Source: Patella vulgata
Lineage: Eukaryota > Mollusca > Gastropoda > Patellidae
NCBI RefSeq assembly: GCF_932274485.2
Contig: NC_065881.2
Span: 50,664,702 to 50,728,701, forward strand
Length of the DNA stretch: 64,000 nucleotides
Direction: 5' to 3'
Under the pieces are notes generated by a model. The model was not told the origin of the DNA and searched no databases. It saw nothing but the letters and a program-made list of their open reading frames with translations. Positions 21,375 to 32,639 of the stretch are shown here, piece by piece. Position 1 is the first letter of the stretch; the number at the start of each line of letters is the position of its first letter. Made by a program: the position numbers and the translations under genes.

Positions 21375-24300
21375 AGAAGCCCTCCGCCAACGAATTATTG
21401 AAATAACAGTGAACCATATGTTATTCCCAAAATGACCTAATTTGTGTCGAGTAGACGTTAAACATCATTTCTCTCCCCCTTGCATGGAGCAGATGACAGT
21501 AATGACGATTTTAACCGACTAATCTAACTAGACAATCGCTTTTAAAGTGGCCTACATCGCATGACATCATATCACAACATGTATTATGAAAACATTTGAT
21601 TAAAGGTTATGTATACGCTGATTAAGTGCACTGCAGCTTTCAACTGGATGACCTGAAATCACTTGTCATGAGTGTGCGACCAAACGACATAACAATTATA
21701 CTGTTCATGGGTTCAACAGTCGCAGAACGAGGACGTAGATTGTTAAATCAAGAGAGATACGTTTATAAAGTGCATACTGAGTGTATGATGTGCATCAGTC
21801 TTTGGTTAAAGGATACGTTGATCGATGTATATCTTTAAGGTAAGAAAACGCTTTGTTTTAAGCGGGCGTGGGTGGGGTCGTCTTACATAATAATATACGA
21901 AAATTGTAGAAGGCCGTGGATAAAATGTGTTTGTTTCGCTCGGAAAGATGGTCAGGGCCAATGTTGAGTACAATAAGTGTACTGTCTGAGTCTTGGTAAA
22001 TTTTAAACGGATTTCTTCGATTATGAACAAACTACTTAACTTTGGTTATTATAAACTTACCTGTGTGTTTGTAATGAACTCCCGTTCGATAAAATCCATT
22101 GCACAACTAATTATCACAACGATGAAAACAAGTTCTCTCTTGAAAAATTGAAATATCACAAACTTTTCCCAGAGAAAAATACCAATATGGAAGATGGTTA
22201 CGTCACTCTGCGGGAGATATCATTTCGTATTAGGGGTGACAGCATAGGAAATTCAAGTACAATTACGACAGGAATCCATGACCACTCGGACCAAAGACCA
22301 CTCGGTTCAAGACCAGTCGGACCAACTGATAGACCACTCAGCCCAAACAAATAGACTACCCGGACCATACAAAAAGACTATTCGGACCCAACAGAAAGAC
22401 GACTCGGACCAATAATAAAGTGTTGTTTTAATAAATTGATAATTGCGTTTGTTTTAAAGGGACAATAACACTCTTGCTGGCTTGAAAGCTCCAGAAAATA
22501 AATAATATCTCTATCTAAGTACTAGATGTTTAAGTGTCCTACCTGTTGTGTAAATTATCCATTACATCCTATTTTACTTGTCCAGAGGGTTCGAAAATAT
22601 TTTTAAATCGAAGTTTCATTTGAAAAGGTTTATGTTAGACGTTTCAAACCATTATGTTGAATATTTCAAAATTTTTAAATAACGTGTGTTAAGATGAAAT
22701 TTGTATCATCAATTAATTGAAATATTCTAAAATAGTACAATTTGTTGACCAGAATAAAGATTGGGACATATTATTCAGTTACAACAAGAGTGGTATTGAG
22801 CCTTTAATATGAATACTCGAACCAATAATAATGTGTTATTTTAATAAATTGATAATTGTGTTTATTTTAATATGACTACTCGATACCACTAGGTTTATTA
22901 ACTGCAACGTTTTAATGAGGTTACTCTCACCGTTATCAATCAAGCAATGATAACGGTGAGAGTAACCTCATTGAAACGTTGCAGTTAATAAACCTAGTTA
23001 ACTGCAACGTTTCAATGAGGTTACTCTCACCGTTATCATTGCTTGATAACGGTGAGAGTAACCTCATTGAAACGTTGCAGTTAATAAACCTAGTGAATGT
23101 CATCCATAAAGCTGTCTGTTATTATATATCACTTTCACTAAATGCCTTTCAAAGACAACATAAAGAAGGTAGGATATTTATAGTTTATACATGACTTTAT
23201 TTTTACGAGTATCCGTGCAATCAGTGATATTTTAATTGTGAAGAAAATTTGATAGACTGGCGATCAATGGTTTCCATATAAATCTCCTATGTAATTGCCT
23301 TCAATTGATATTTTTCGTCGCCCAAACCCATATACGATCAAAATGATCGCGCTGTCAAACTATCTTTCAATGTTAACCAACCCCCGCAACAGGTATATTG
23401 GATTCGACCAATACGTCACGAAGACATTGTTGACATCGACTCTGTCGAAATTACAAGTAAATTTTCAAATTTTTCAAGAGAGAACTTGTTCTCATCGTTG
23501 TGATAATTAGTTGTGCAATGGATTTTATCGAACGGGAGTTCATTACAAACACACAGGTAAGTTTATAATAACCAAAGTTAAGTAGTTTGTTCATAATCGA
23601 AGAAATCCGTTTAAAATTTACGATGGTTCACACTTTTTTTAGTAGGTTATCTACTTCCTTCAGGGTGCCAGGAGCCGCGGCGGCAGTGTACGTAAGGCGT
23701 TTGCTATCTAACCAGAAGGTCCTGGGTTCGATTTCGGTGTTGGCCTAGAAACTTCCTTTTTCCGGACTGGTTTCCTCTTGGCAGTTGTGCGTGACAAAGA
23801 GTCTGACTATGGACATCGTCTAGTCGTTCGAGGGACGAAAACTCAGGGTTGCCGTACGCGTAAAAGAACCCTCAACGTTTTTGAAAATTGAATACAAATT
23901 GTGACTTCTAGCGGGTCCACAAGCTAAAAATTTGATTTTTCGAACAATCAGGGGCCATAATCCAGGAAGTTACGTTCGGATCTTCGCAATTATCGACAGG
24001 AACCAAGATCTTTATGATATAAATATAGATTTAAAGTTTCATCAAAATCGGATCGAAATTGTGGCCACTATAGGGTCCACAACCTCGATATACCATATAT
24101 TTACACCACTTGCGTACGAGGGGCGGCCATTTTGTCCGGCAGTTTTGGTCCGATTTTCACGAAATTCGTACTCGCCCATCATTAGGGTGTAACAGTGATA
24201 TATTCAAACTATTTTTAAATCGGATAAAAATTGTGACCTTTATAGAGGGACCAACACGTTAAAAATGCGATTTTTCGTACAAGCAAGGATCATAATTCAG

Positions 24301-25408
24301 GATGTTATGATCCGATATACGCGAATATCGAAAGGAACCAAGATCTGTTACTTATAAACATGTATTTCTATGCCATGACAAACAAAACCCATTGAAGCCA
24401 CAATTGTGCAAATTAATTTTTAAGATAACAAAATCGAATCCAAGATCAATGGACGTACCTCGTTTTTTCGTGCCATCTGAACGACTAGACGCTTTTTCCT
24501 CAACACGCCCTCCGTCCTTGGTATGGTGAACTAGGGCTATCACTAAGCTTCCGCCTCAATAAACGTACCTTTACTGGACGTCTGTGTCCTTAAATTTCTA
24601 CGAAGCTGCCCTTAAAGAAATAATGTTTGACATCGTATTAAATCTATGAACATTCATTTTTTAAAATAAATATTCACAATGAAGGGAGTGTAACGGAATA
24701 GCGAAAATCACATTTAAGGGAGTTAACTCCTGCTGGCTTACGTGTTACCGAGTCAATACCAATATAAGGACCGCAATTAATATCTCATTGACTACGAATA
24801 GTTAATTATGGTGGCTGATTGGTATCATGTCGTGATGTCGGGTTGTCGCGGTGTCGGGTTATCGGTCATATTCTTCTCAATACTATGATTATGTACACTG
24901 AAAGTTTCCCGGGATTTTGCAGCGTGGTTTCTCCATTGTAGATGGGACAAAAAAAAACCAAGCTCCTGTGTACACATTTGCGTGCACATAAAAGAATCCT
25001 TCACAGTTGAAATTCGATGAAGAAATGCCACGGTCCATTGAAAATTTCCGATATATCACTCTGCATAACGTATGCCTATCTTCAATAGTCCGATTGAAAA
25101 GTAGGAAAATGAAATGAAATGAAATGGGCTTTAACGTCCAACTGTTTTGCTCCGGTAGCCACAGTGGCTAAGTGAGTAAGACGCTGGTTCGCTAGCCGTC
25201 ATATCACTCTGCGTAGCGTATGCCTATCTTCAATAGTCCGATTGGTCCGGAAAAGTAGGAAAATGAAATGGAATGAAATTGGGTTCAACGTCAAACTGTT
25301 TTGCTCCCGGAGCCACAGTGGCTAAGTGAGTAAGACGCTGGCTCGCTAGCCGGCGTGGTTCCCCCTTGTCATGGGTACAGGAAGGAGGGCCTGGCAGCTG
25401 TCTAGTCG
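21375..25408. repeat. 5.06-kb tandem segment, unit 3 (with a 1.03-kb deletion)
   Basis: 4034 bp. It follows unit 2 to about 23872 and then skips about 1027 bp, removing the end of the SINE-2 and most of the family A element, and continues as unit 2 from about 19842. The inverted-repeat unit is at 21996-23621. At 25408 it leaves the repeat and continues the SINE-2 that is broken at the other two unit borders, so this is the original right edge. Confidence 0.9.
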
Positions 25409-25611
25409 TTCGGGTGGGACAAAAAACCGAGGTCCCGTGTATATATTTGCGTGCACGTAAAAGATCCCTTGGCAATTGGAATTCGTTATAAGAGTAGACC
25501 GTAGCGCCGCTGTCCGGGCAAAATGTCCCTAATTACACACTGGATGTTGTAAGCCCGTCGTCATTAACCCAGTCGGAGCAGAACACTAGGACGTTAAACT
25601 CCATTTCATTT
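25300..25611 (+). mobile_element. SINE-2 copy at the right edge of the tandem array
   Basis: Head CACAGTGGCTAAGTGAGTAA with the A box; the stretch that should hold the B box is missing. Body gtctagtcgttcgggtggga and cgtgcacgtaaaagatccct; tail gttaaactccatttcatttc. Confidence 0.8.
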
Positions 25612-25835
25612 CGTTCTGCCCCGACTGGGCTAATAAAGACGGATATGCCCTATACAGTGTACTATGAGGGAAACTTTACCCGGATAGCGGCGCTACGGCC
25701 TACTCTTATATATTGAATTCCAACGGTCAGGGGTCTTTTACGTGCACGCCAATGTGTAAATGAGGCCTCGGTTTTTCGTCCCATCCGAACGACTATACGT
25801 TAAAGAGGAATCATTCCGGAAATGGGGTTTAATGT
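25612..25835 (-). mobile_element. SINE-2 copy, inverse, abutting the previous one
   Basis: Inverse SINE-2: gactgggctaataaagacgg, gcgctacggcctactcttat, ttttacgtgcacgccaatgt, cgtcccatccgaacgacta. It forms an inverted pair with 25300-25611. Confidence 0.8.
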
Positions 25836-25847
25836 CCTACTTTTCTG

Positions 25848-26225
25848 GTAGTCACGGTGACTCAGTGAGTAAGACGTTGGCTCGCTGCTAACGTTAGGGT
25901 CTCGTGTTCGATCACTACGTTGGCCGAGAAAGCTCATCGCGAATTTTCCGGCGTGATGCCTCTTTACAGTGGTACAGGACGGAAGACCTGGCAGGGGATA
26001 ACGTATAATCTTTTAGTCGGGTAGACGGGACGAAAAATCGAGGTTCCGTGTACATGTTAGCGAGCATGTAAAAGATCCCCTGACAGTTGGATTCAATATA
26101 AAAGCAGGCCGTAAAGCGCCGCTATCCGGGCAAAGTTTCCCTCATAGTACACTGTATAGGGGATGCCCGTCTTCATTAGCCCAGTCAGAACAGAACAGTA
26201 GGACGTTAAACATAATTTCATTTCA
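25848..26225 (+). mobile_element. SINE-2 copy, nearly full length
   Basis: Head gtcacggtgactcagtgagt with tRNA-like A and B boxes (B box GTGTTCGATCAC), body agcatgtaaaagatcccctg, tail gtaggacgttaaacataatt and tcatttcatt. Confidence 0.8.
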
Positions 26226-26497
26226 TTCAATTTTCCTACTTTTCTGCACCAATCGGGCTATTAAAAATAGGCATACGCTATGCAGAGTGCTATGACGGAA
26301 ATGTTCAATGAACCGTGGTATTTCTTCACCGAAATTCAACTGTGAAGGATTCTTTTATGTGCACTCCAATTTGTCCCATCTACACAACTAGACACAATAC
26401 ATTGCCAGATCCTTTGCCCTGCACTACCGACAGGGAGAAACCACGCTGCAAAATCCCGGGCAACTTTCTTGACCAACACCAGGATCTGTGTATATAA
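26226..26497 (-). mobile_element. SINE-2 copy, inverse, diverged
   Basis: It matches the piece at 24880-25115 in inverse orientation (ttcaactgtgaaggattctt; aaaccacgctgcaaaatccc). With the adjoining GTCGGGTT block it forms a large inverted repeat with 24810-25115. Confidence 0.7.
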
Positions 26498-26716
26498 TCA
26501 TAGTATTGAGAGGAATATGGCCGATAACCCGACACCGACAACCCGACATCACGACACCACGACATTTTCACCCGAAACTACGACAATTTTACGCGACATT
26601 ACGATATTATTTATGTCGTGGTGTCGGGTGAAAATGTCGTAGTGTCGGGTTAAAAATGTCGTGATGTCGGGTTAAAATGTCGTGATGTCAGTGGTCGCCT
26701 TATGAAGCCACCATAG
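26498..26716. repeat. Palindromic GTCGGGTT-rich repeat, second large copy
   Basis: Starts ATAGTATTGAGAGGAATATG as at 10400. It contains CCCGACATCACGACACCACG and then the inverse GTCGTGATGTCGGGTT units, ending in gtcgccttatgaagccacca as near 10723 (gccttcataaggcgac). Confidence 0.75.
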
Positions 26717-26989
26717 TTAATAGTATGCCCATTGAAGCGAAACTATTTCTAGCCATTTTAGTCACTTTTTATTATTTATTTGAAAAACCCTTTAGGTGGA
26801 TAGTGCAGCACGGTGACACAATTTTTCCAGCGTCGCCAAATCACGATGGTCGCTTTTCATCCAACCCAATTCCGATGACTATGCATACGAACATAGTGTT
26901 GCCAGGATTTAATATGCGCCTTCCAACAGCATTGTGTGGGGCGGCAAAGAGATACTGTTAGTCGAGGGGCAATAATTCGAGTCAAATAA
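26717..26989. other. Stretch with a 78-codon frame, unrecognised
   Basis: The frame 26725-26961 matches nothing I know. No other structure seen. Confidence 0.3.
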
Positions 26990-27588
26990 ATGTTTACACG
27001 GGGTCTTCCCATATCGCCGACTCACCGAGTTTTGGAAAGTCGACCGCGGCACCCTTTGATTGACTTTTTTGCCGAAACAATTATTAAAATTCGTGAAAAG
27101 TTTATTGACTCCCCCCTTACACTGACATCAATGTCCCACCCCAGTGTAATATCTCTGCTTTTGAGCCATTGAATGTTTATGATGTAATATCAGTGGTGTG
27201 TCGAATGAAGTGTAAGTCATGTGCTCTGGACCCAATTCCTACAAAACTATTACTAAAGGAGTGTCTGGATGAAATAGCACCAGCTTTGACGATTATTATA
27301 AATGATGTGCTCTCCTCTGGTATTTTTCCGGATGATTGTAAGGAGGCCATTGTAAGACCTCTGATTAAAAAAACAAGTATTGACCGTAATGCACTCAAAA
27401 GTTATAGACCAGTGTCAAATATTTCATTTTTAGCAAAATTGCTTGAAAAGATCATTTTATCTCAAATAATAGATTATCACACGGTTTCGCAGAGTTGGAA
27501 TAACGCTATGTGGACATCTATGACTGGCTATATAATCCCCAAAAAATTTGACCAGTTGAACATTTACAAGCTTTCTGTGATGGGGTGA
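26990..27588 (+). pseudogene. LINE reverse-transcriptase fragment (CR1/L2-like)
   Basis: 26990-27172 reads PLIDFFAETIIKIREKFIDS, typical of the linker before the RT in CR1/L2-type ORF2. From 27169 a second frame reads KCKSCALDPIPTKLLLKECL, then SSGIFPDDCKEAIVRPLIKK, and SYRPVSNISFLAKLLEKIIL, which are RT blocks 0-2 of this group. The two frames are joined by a frameshift near 27130-27170. The catalytic palm, the 3' half and the endonuclease are all absent: only about 0.6 kb of an element of several kb remains. Confidence 0.8.
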
Positions 27589-27782
27589 ATAACTGTGTAA
27601 AATCGATGCATGTAACATATTTTTTTAACAATCCGGCGATCTATATAGCCACGTGAGGCCTGCATATCATGTGCGCAATTATCTGATAAAATTTGGCTTC
27701 TTATATCTTCTAATGACCAATGCGCGTAGTCGAATTACTGAAATAAAATAAACCGCTACACGTCATGTCTTAGACTGCATGC
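27589..27782. other. Unrecognised stretch after the LINE fragment
   Basis: No gene or repeat recognised. Confidence 0.3.
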
Positions 27783-28123
27783 ACTCTCTGGGCTTTAACG
27801 TCTTGCTGCTTCGGCCAACCGGGATATAATGAAGACTGGCATACGTCATGAGGTGTGCTATGGGGGAAGTTTTTCTCTAACAGCAGCGATACAGTCTCGC
27901 GGTCCACTTTTACTCCGATTTCCAATTGTCAGGGGATCTTTAATGTGACCTCGGTTTTTACGTCACATCTGGACGAATGGCCGCTTTTCCATTTCCGACT
28001 GGGCTAATCAAGACGGGCATACGTAATACTGTATGCTATGACTACTATGAGGAAAACTTTGCCCGGACAGCGGAGCTAAAACCTACTCTTATATCAAATT
28101 CCAAATGTCAAGGGTTCTTTAAA
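27783..28123 (-). mobile_element. Two SINE-2 fragments in a row
   Basis: 27783-27978 (ctttaacgtcttgctgct, caattgtcaggggatcttta) and 27984-28123 (gactgggctaatcaagacgg, tgcccggacagcgg) are both inverse SINE-2 bodies without heads. The 104-codon frame over the second is a shadow. Confidence 0.7.
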
Positions 28124-28558
28124 TTGTGTAGCAGGATTGGCGGACAGACTATCCACCTTTCCAGGTCGTGGGTTAAACCAAAAGAGACAAGACAGGAACA
28201 CAGTTTATTTAAAATACACAGAACACGCACACAGGAACAAAACGGGCAGTTATTTACAGAAAGAAGAACAATTAGAAGAGCACTGAAATAATAAAATAAC
28301 TATATTAGCAAATATATATACAGAAAAATATTGCTTAGATATTTCTTCTAATGATAAGTGTAACTAATACATAGAGATATATTGCCTATTACATGTAACA
28401 ATAAAAGATTTAGGGCTATTATACACTATTATATACATGTACATATAATAATAAAATTAGAAACTAACTAGAAACATACCCTGAAAAAGGTACTCTTATT
28501 AAACGTGGATAATCGGGACTATGTTTTTATCGTACCGAAAATTCAATTGCTAAAATCT
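28124..28558. other. AT-rich stretch without recognisable gene
   Basis: The first 180 bp are moderately GC-rich, the rest very AT-rich. Nothing recognised. Confidence 0.4.
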
Positions 28559-28672
28559 CGGTTCAGAGTGGATCAATTTGACTGAAATTTTCAGCAAATT
28601 CCCATTACATTATCTGGTTTTTAACTATTTATTATAGTGAGAACTGTCAGCTCTTTATCTAATCGCCAATAC
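28559..28672 (+). repeat. Dispersed repeat X, unoccupied copy
   Basis: Reads ttcagagtggatcaatttga, attatctggtttttaactat and gagaactgtcagctctttat. The same sequence flanks the family A element at 62130-63845 on both sides, so this copy shows the site without the insertion. Confidence 0.75.
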
Positions 28673-29097
28673 TGTATCTTTAATCGAAGAAATAGAGAAC
28701 TATATTATGTCGTGAAAACCATATACGAAGTACAAAAGACCGGAACACCAAAAGATAAATCAAACACCAAATTAGACATACATTTTAAAATATAACTTAT
28801 TACTTTTTTTAGATTGAATATATTATTTTGTTTGTAATTTATATCAGACTAAAACAGTGTTTAACTTAAAAAGGAATTGTCTGATATTATATATTGTCAC
28901 GTCAATTTAAACAAATATAAACCTACCTGGCGTAGTGAATTCGATGTTGTGACTGAAAATGATGCATCCAAGATGGAGATTTAGGAAAAAGTGCCTCAAG
29001 GTGAAACATAATGTGAGGGATAGTAGCTAAGTTACGGATTTCTACTCACTGCTTGTATAAGGTAGAAACTGCAGATGACATGGAAAGGCAAGACCAT
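28673..29097. other. AT-rich stretch without recognisable gene
   Basis: Nothing recognised apart from AT-rich, intron-like sequence. Confidence 0.4.
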
Positions 29098-29105
29098 GTG
29101 AAGAG

Positions 29106-29383
29106 AGAGAGAGAGAGAGAGAGGGGGTTTAACGTCCACTAGACACAAACTAGGTCATTTCGGGACTAACATATGATTTAATTTTATTTCAATAATTCGC
29201 TTGCGCGTAGAGGTCTTTAGCAGTGGGAGGAAACCGGAGGACCCGGAGAAAACCCACGAAGTTGGACAGGCGACCCAACTCCTTGCCACGTACAACCGGG
29301 GATTCGAAACCACGCCAGTTGACTCAATGACAGGCCTTATGGTACAGCACGCACGTGCTAACCATTCTGCCATCCAATCCCCC
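29106..29383 (-). mobile_element. SINE-1 copy, full length with target duplication
   Basis: On the minus strand it runs from a tRNA-like head (A box TGGCAGAATGGTTAGCACG, B box GGTTTCGAATCCC) through cctgtccaacttcgtgggtt to a CT tail. GTGAAGAG flanks it on both sides (29098-29105 and 29384-29391). The frames of 72-73 codons are shadows. Confidence 0.9.
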
Positions 29384-29521
29384 GTGAAGAGTCTGGTTGA
29401 ACAAGACTATTTAAAGAACTGATTGACTAAATAAAGTAAGACCCAAAAAAGGATGAAAGAGGCTACTTCTAAAAGACTATTATATATATATAAAAACTGT
29501 AAACCAAATATACCCTACTAC

Positions 29522-29755
29522 ACTTGCAAGTCAACTTGTACACGGGAACCCGGTTTTTCGTCCAATCCGAAAGACTAGACCCTATCCTTGGCAAGCCCCC
29601 CGTCCTGCACCATTGTCAAGGGGAAACTCTGAAAATCCCGAGGAACTTTTTCGACCTACACCAGGATCGAACCTCGGACCAGCTCATAGATACATTGTCC
29701 AGCTGGTTATAGTGAACCAGTACCTTAATCAGTGAGCCACCACGGCCCCCACATT
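29522..29755 (-). mobile_element. SINE-2 copy, head and first half
   Basis: Inverse: ggtttttcgtccaatccgaa, tccgtcctgcaccattg-like middle, then the tRNA-like head near 29745 (gtgagccaccacggcccc). The 3' tail is missing. Confidence 0.7.
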
Positions 29756-29916
29756 GTTTATAGAGAGAGAACGGTTATTGGCGACTTTTGTTGTATACGT
29801 AGTTTATATTATTTATTATAAACAGTACCGTTCCGAAAATATAAACGAATCTTGCGTTGCTTAAAGATTTATTGTTTTGAGAACCTAAGCTGTAATAGCG
29901 ATATTATCTATGGAAG

Positions 29917-30225
29917 ATTAGATAAAGAGTTGGCAGTTCTCACTATAATAGTAAAATGCTAGATAATGTAAAGGGAATATATTGAAGTCGGTATGATAAA
30001 AAAAACATAGTCTCATTATCCTTTTTTGTATTAAATCATCAATGAGCGTGGGGCAGCAAATCGGATTCAAATCCAGTGAAAATCCGACGCATTTATAAGA
30101 TGGCATCGACAGTTTATTAAGGTCTTTTCGTGTTAATAAATGTCTAATTAATAGTTTGTAAAACATCTCTGGCCCAAAGAAAGGCCTGCAATAGGAAGAT
30201 TTAGCTCTTGAAAAATGTATGTTTA
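29917..30225 (-). repeat. Dispersed repeat X, inverse, unoccupied copy
   Basis: Its inverse ends with ctattatagtgagaactgcc as in 28559-28672 and 63846-63890. Its other part (gtctaattaatagtttgtaa, gcctgcaataggaagattta) matches 6860-6950. This is the longest copy, at least 309 bp. Confidence 0.7.
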
Positions 30226-30240
30226 AACTATACTAAAATA

Positions 30241-30470
30241 AATTTAATAGCTAGTGGGTAACAGTGGCGTGAATTTCAAATAAGTACGCCATTTGCCGTT
30301 TTCAAGGTCATAGCCGGCACAGTGCTGTAATTACGATAATAATATATCTAAACTACTAAAATAATAATTTCTATTGTCATAAATTTAATAGCTGGCGGGC
30401 AACAGTGGTGTGAATTTTAAATAAGCACACATTATTTGCAGTTTGCAAGATCATACACCGGCGCATTGTT
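30241..30470. repeat. Diverged tandem duplication, period 141 bp
   Basis: aatttaatagct starts at 30241 and 30382. The two units share caacagtggtgtgaatttta-type wording with many changes. Confidence 0.7.
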
Positions 30471-30626
30471 ATCTTTTTTTATCTCGCCGCTGTATTCAAT
30501 TGGCTTCCATCTTTGACTGGTTGACAGAATGCTAATGTTAATTTCACTTGTTAACGACATAGTTTACACCGGGGTTAAGTAAGGAGGTGTCCTATAGGTA
30601 AATCCGGCACTAGAAATAAGAAACAA

Positions 30627-30936
30627 ATGAAATGAAATGGGGTTTAACGTTCTACTGTTCTGCTCCGAACTGGGCTAATGAAGACGGGCATACGCCATAC
30701 AGTGTGCTATGAGGGAAATTTTGCCCGGACAGCGGCACTACGGTCTACTCTTATATCGAATTCCAACTGTCAAAGGATCTGTTACGTGCACGCCAATGTG
30801 TACACGGGACATCGGTTTTCGTCCCATCCGAATGACTAGACAGCTGTCCGTGCCAGGCCCTCCGTCCTGCATCGCTGACAAGGGGGAATCACGCCGGAAA
30901 ATCTGGATGAACTTTCTCGTTCAATGCCACCCCGTG
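30627..30936 (-). mobile_element. SINE-2 copy lacking the tRNA-like head
   Basis: Inverse: gaaatgaaatggggtttaac, tgaagacgggcatacgccat, gttacgtgcacgccaatgtg, ccctccgtcctgcatcgctg. It stops before the head at about 30936. Confidence 0.85.
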
Positions 30937-30960
30937 ACCCTCGACATCAGAAACATCCAA

Positions 30961-32245
30961 TAGAAATATTATTAAACTCAATTAACCCAATACACAAACG
31001 ATTTTTTAAAATTTTTCATGGCATTATATTGGTTGCTTAAGTTAGTGCTTGGGTGTGTCTGGTACAAAAAGACCGGAATAAGTGACAATGATATCTGTCA
31101 TAGCGACGTCCGAGAAAAGGGTCTCCCCTCTCAGGGTTTAGGGGGTCCGGGGGTCCTTCCACGAGAATTTTTTTTTTTTTTTTTTGAAATTTCGACCTGA
31201 AATGGTGGCCTGTGGAGTATATCCCGTGTGTGGGGGGGGGGGCATATACTTAGTTCTAAGCAGAAAAAAACTATCGCAGAGAGCGAGGGGTCCAGTGGGA
31301 AAGGGGTTCGCGATTCTTGTCAAGCGAGCTGGTTGAGTGAAAAACGGGGGCCCGACGAAATATTGGACAATTAACAAGACCGCTACCTGTCAACCAGAAA
31401 TAATATTTCGGGTTTTAGGTTATGGAGACATTTCTGATATCAACTTCTAGCTGCCAACCCAACCAATGTGGAATCCTTGATATCGTTTTTTTTTTCTTCT
31501 AACCGATGCCCCTTGGTGTCTCCCCTACCTAATAATATCAAAATTCATCGAAAAAAGGCCACTATGTTTCACGATTTTTGGGAAATTGGTCTTCATTATC
31601 TTTTCTACGAAATATAAAAACAAAAAATATTTTTTGTCACCAAACCGCCGGGCCCAAGGCATTTGCCTCTGTTGCCCTCGCCATGATCCGTCACTGCTCC
31701 TCCCCTGGAACATTTTGAAAATTGGACGACCGCAAACGCATTTTCTAGCTCAGAAAATCGTTCTCTCGCAAACTCTGAACATAAACATGGACCCCACGAC
31801 AGTGGGCCATTGGGCAAGTCAGTACAAAATATATGGCAGATAGGTGTCAGAACAAAATATATGGCAGATAGATGTCAGAACCAATAATATGAGACTGGGT
31901 AACACGTCCCCAAATTAATACTCCACATGATGATCCCTGACTGCTGTCTATTACAAACAGTAGGTGTTTTAGAACTATGGACGGCTGGCTACAGGGCTGA
32001 TACACGTAGGTCTCTATATTGCGATTTTGCCAGTGTGGAATTCACAATTATTAATTTGGAATGTTCGTAAAAATATGTGTATACAAAATACATGTCGCAT
32101 TTCATCTCTTTATTATCTTCAAATTTACCTAAATTCATTTTTCATCCATTTCAAAACCGTACACGCATTATCAATGCTCTTCTTCCAAATACTCGTTAAA
32201 TATTCGAATATAAAACTATTCTACAATGCTATTGTATATAGACTT
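30961..32245. other. 1.3-kb stretch without recognisable gene
   Basis: It contains a run of T at 31170-31189, a run of G near 31230 and a duplicated aaaatatatggcagatag (31828 and 31855). The short frames are composition effects. No family recognised. Confidence 0.4.
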
Positions 32246-32626
32246 TTTGGAGGATCACGGTGGCTAAGTGGGTAAGACGTTGGCTCGCTAGCCTGGAGGT
32301 CGGGTGTTCGATTCCTGCATTGGTGGAGAAAGTTCATCCAGATTTTCCGGCGTGGTTCTCCCTTGTCAGTCATGCAGGACGGGACGGGACGGGGCGGGGC
32401 GGGGCGGGGGGCTGACAAGGACAGTTGTCTAGTCTTTCGGATGGGACGAAAAACTGAGGTCCCGTGTACACATTGGCGTGACAGTTGGAAGTCGATATAA
32501 GAGTAGGCCGGTAGTGCCGCTGTCCGGGCAAAATTTCCTTCATAGCACACTGTATGGCGTATGCCCGTCTTCATTAACCCAGTCCGGAGCAGAATAGTAG
32601 GACGTTAAACCCCATTTAATTTCATT
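32246..32626 (+). mobile_element. SINE-2 copy, full length
   Basis: Head ggatcacggtggctaagtgg (A box) and GGGTGTTCGATTCC (B box), body acaaggacagttgtctagtc and cgtgtacacattggcgtgac, tail gtaggacgttaaaccccatt and tttcatttta. A GGGGC-type expansion lies at 32378-32410. A near-duplication of tatagactttt may flank it. Confidence 0.85.
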
Positions 32627-32639
32627 TTATAGAGACTTT

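Noticed and set aside
29155-29422. Opposed frames over SINE copies (also 30709-30963, 37637-37885, 44126-44381, 54306-54617, 56412-56793)
   Set aside because: The same frames recur wherever the SINE occurs; they are SINE sequence and not genes.
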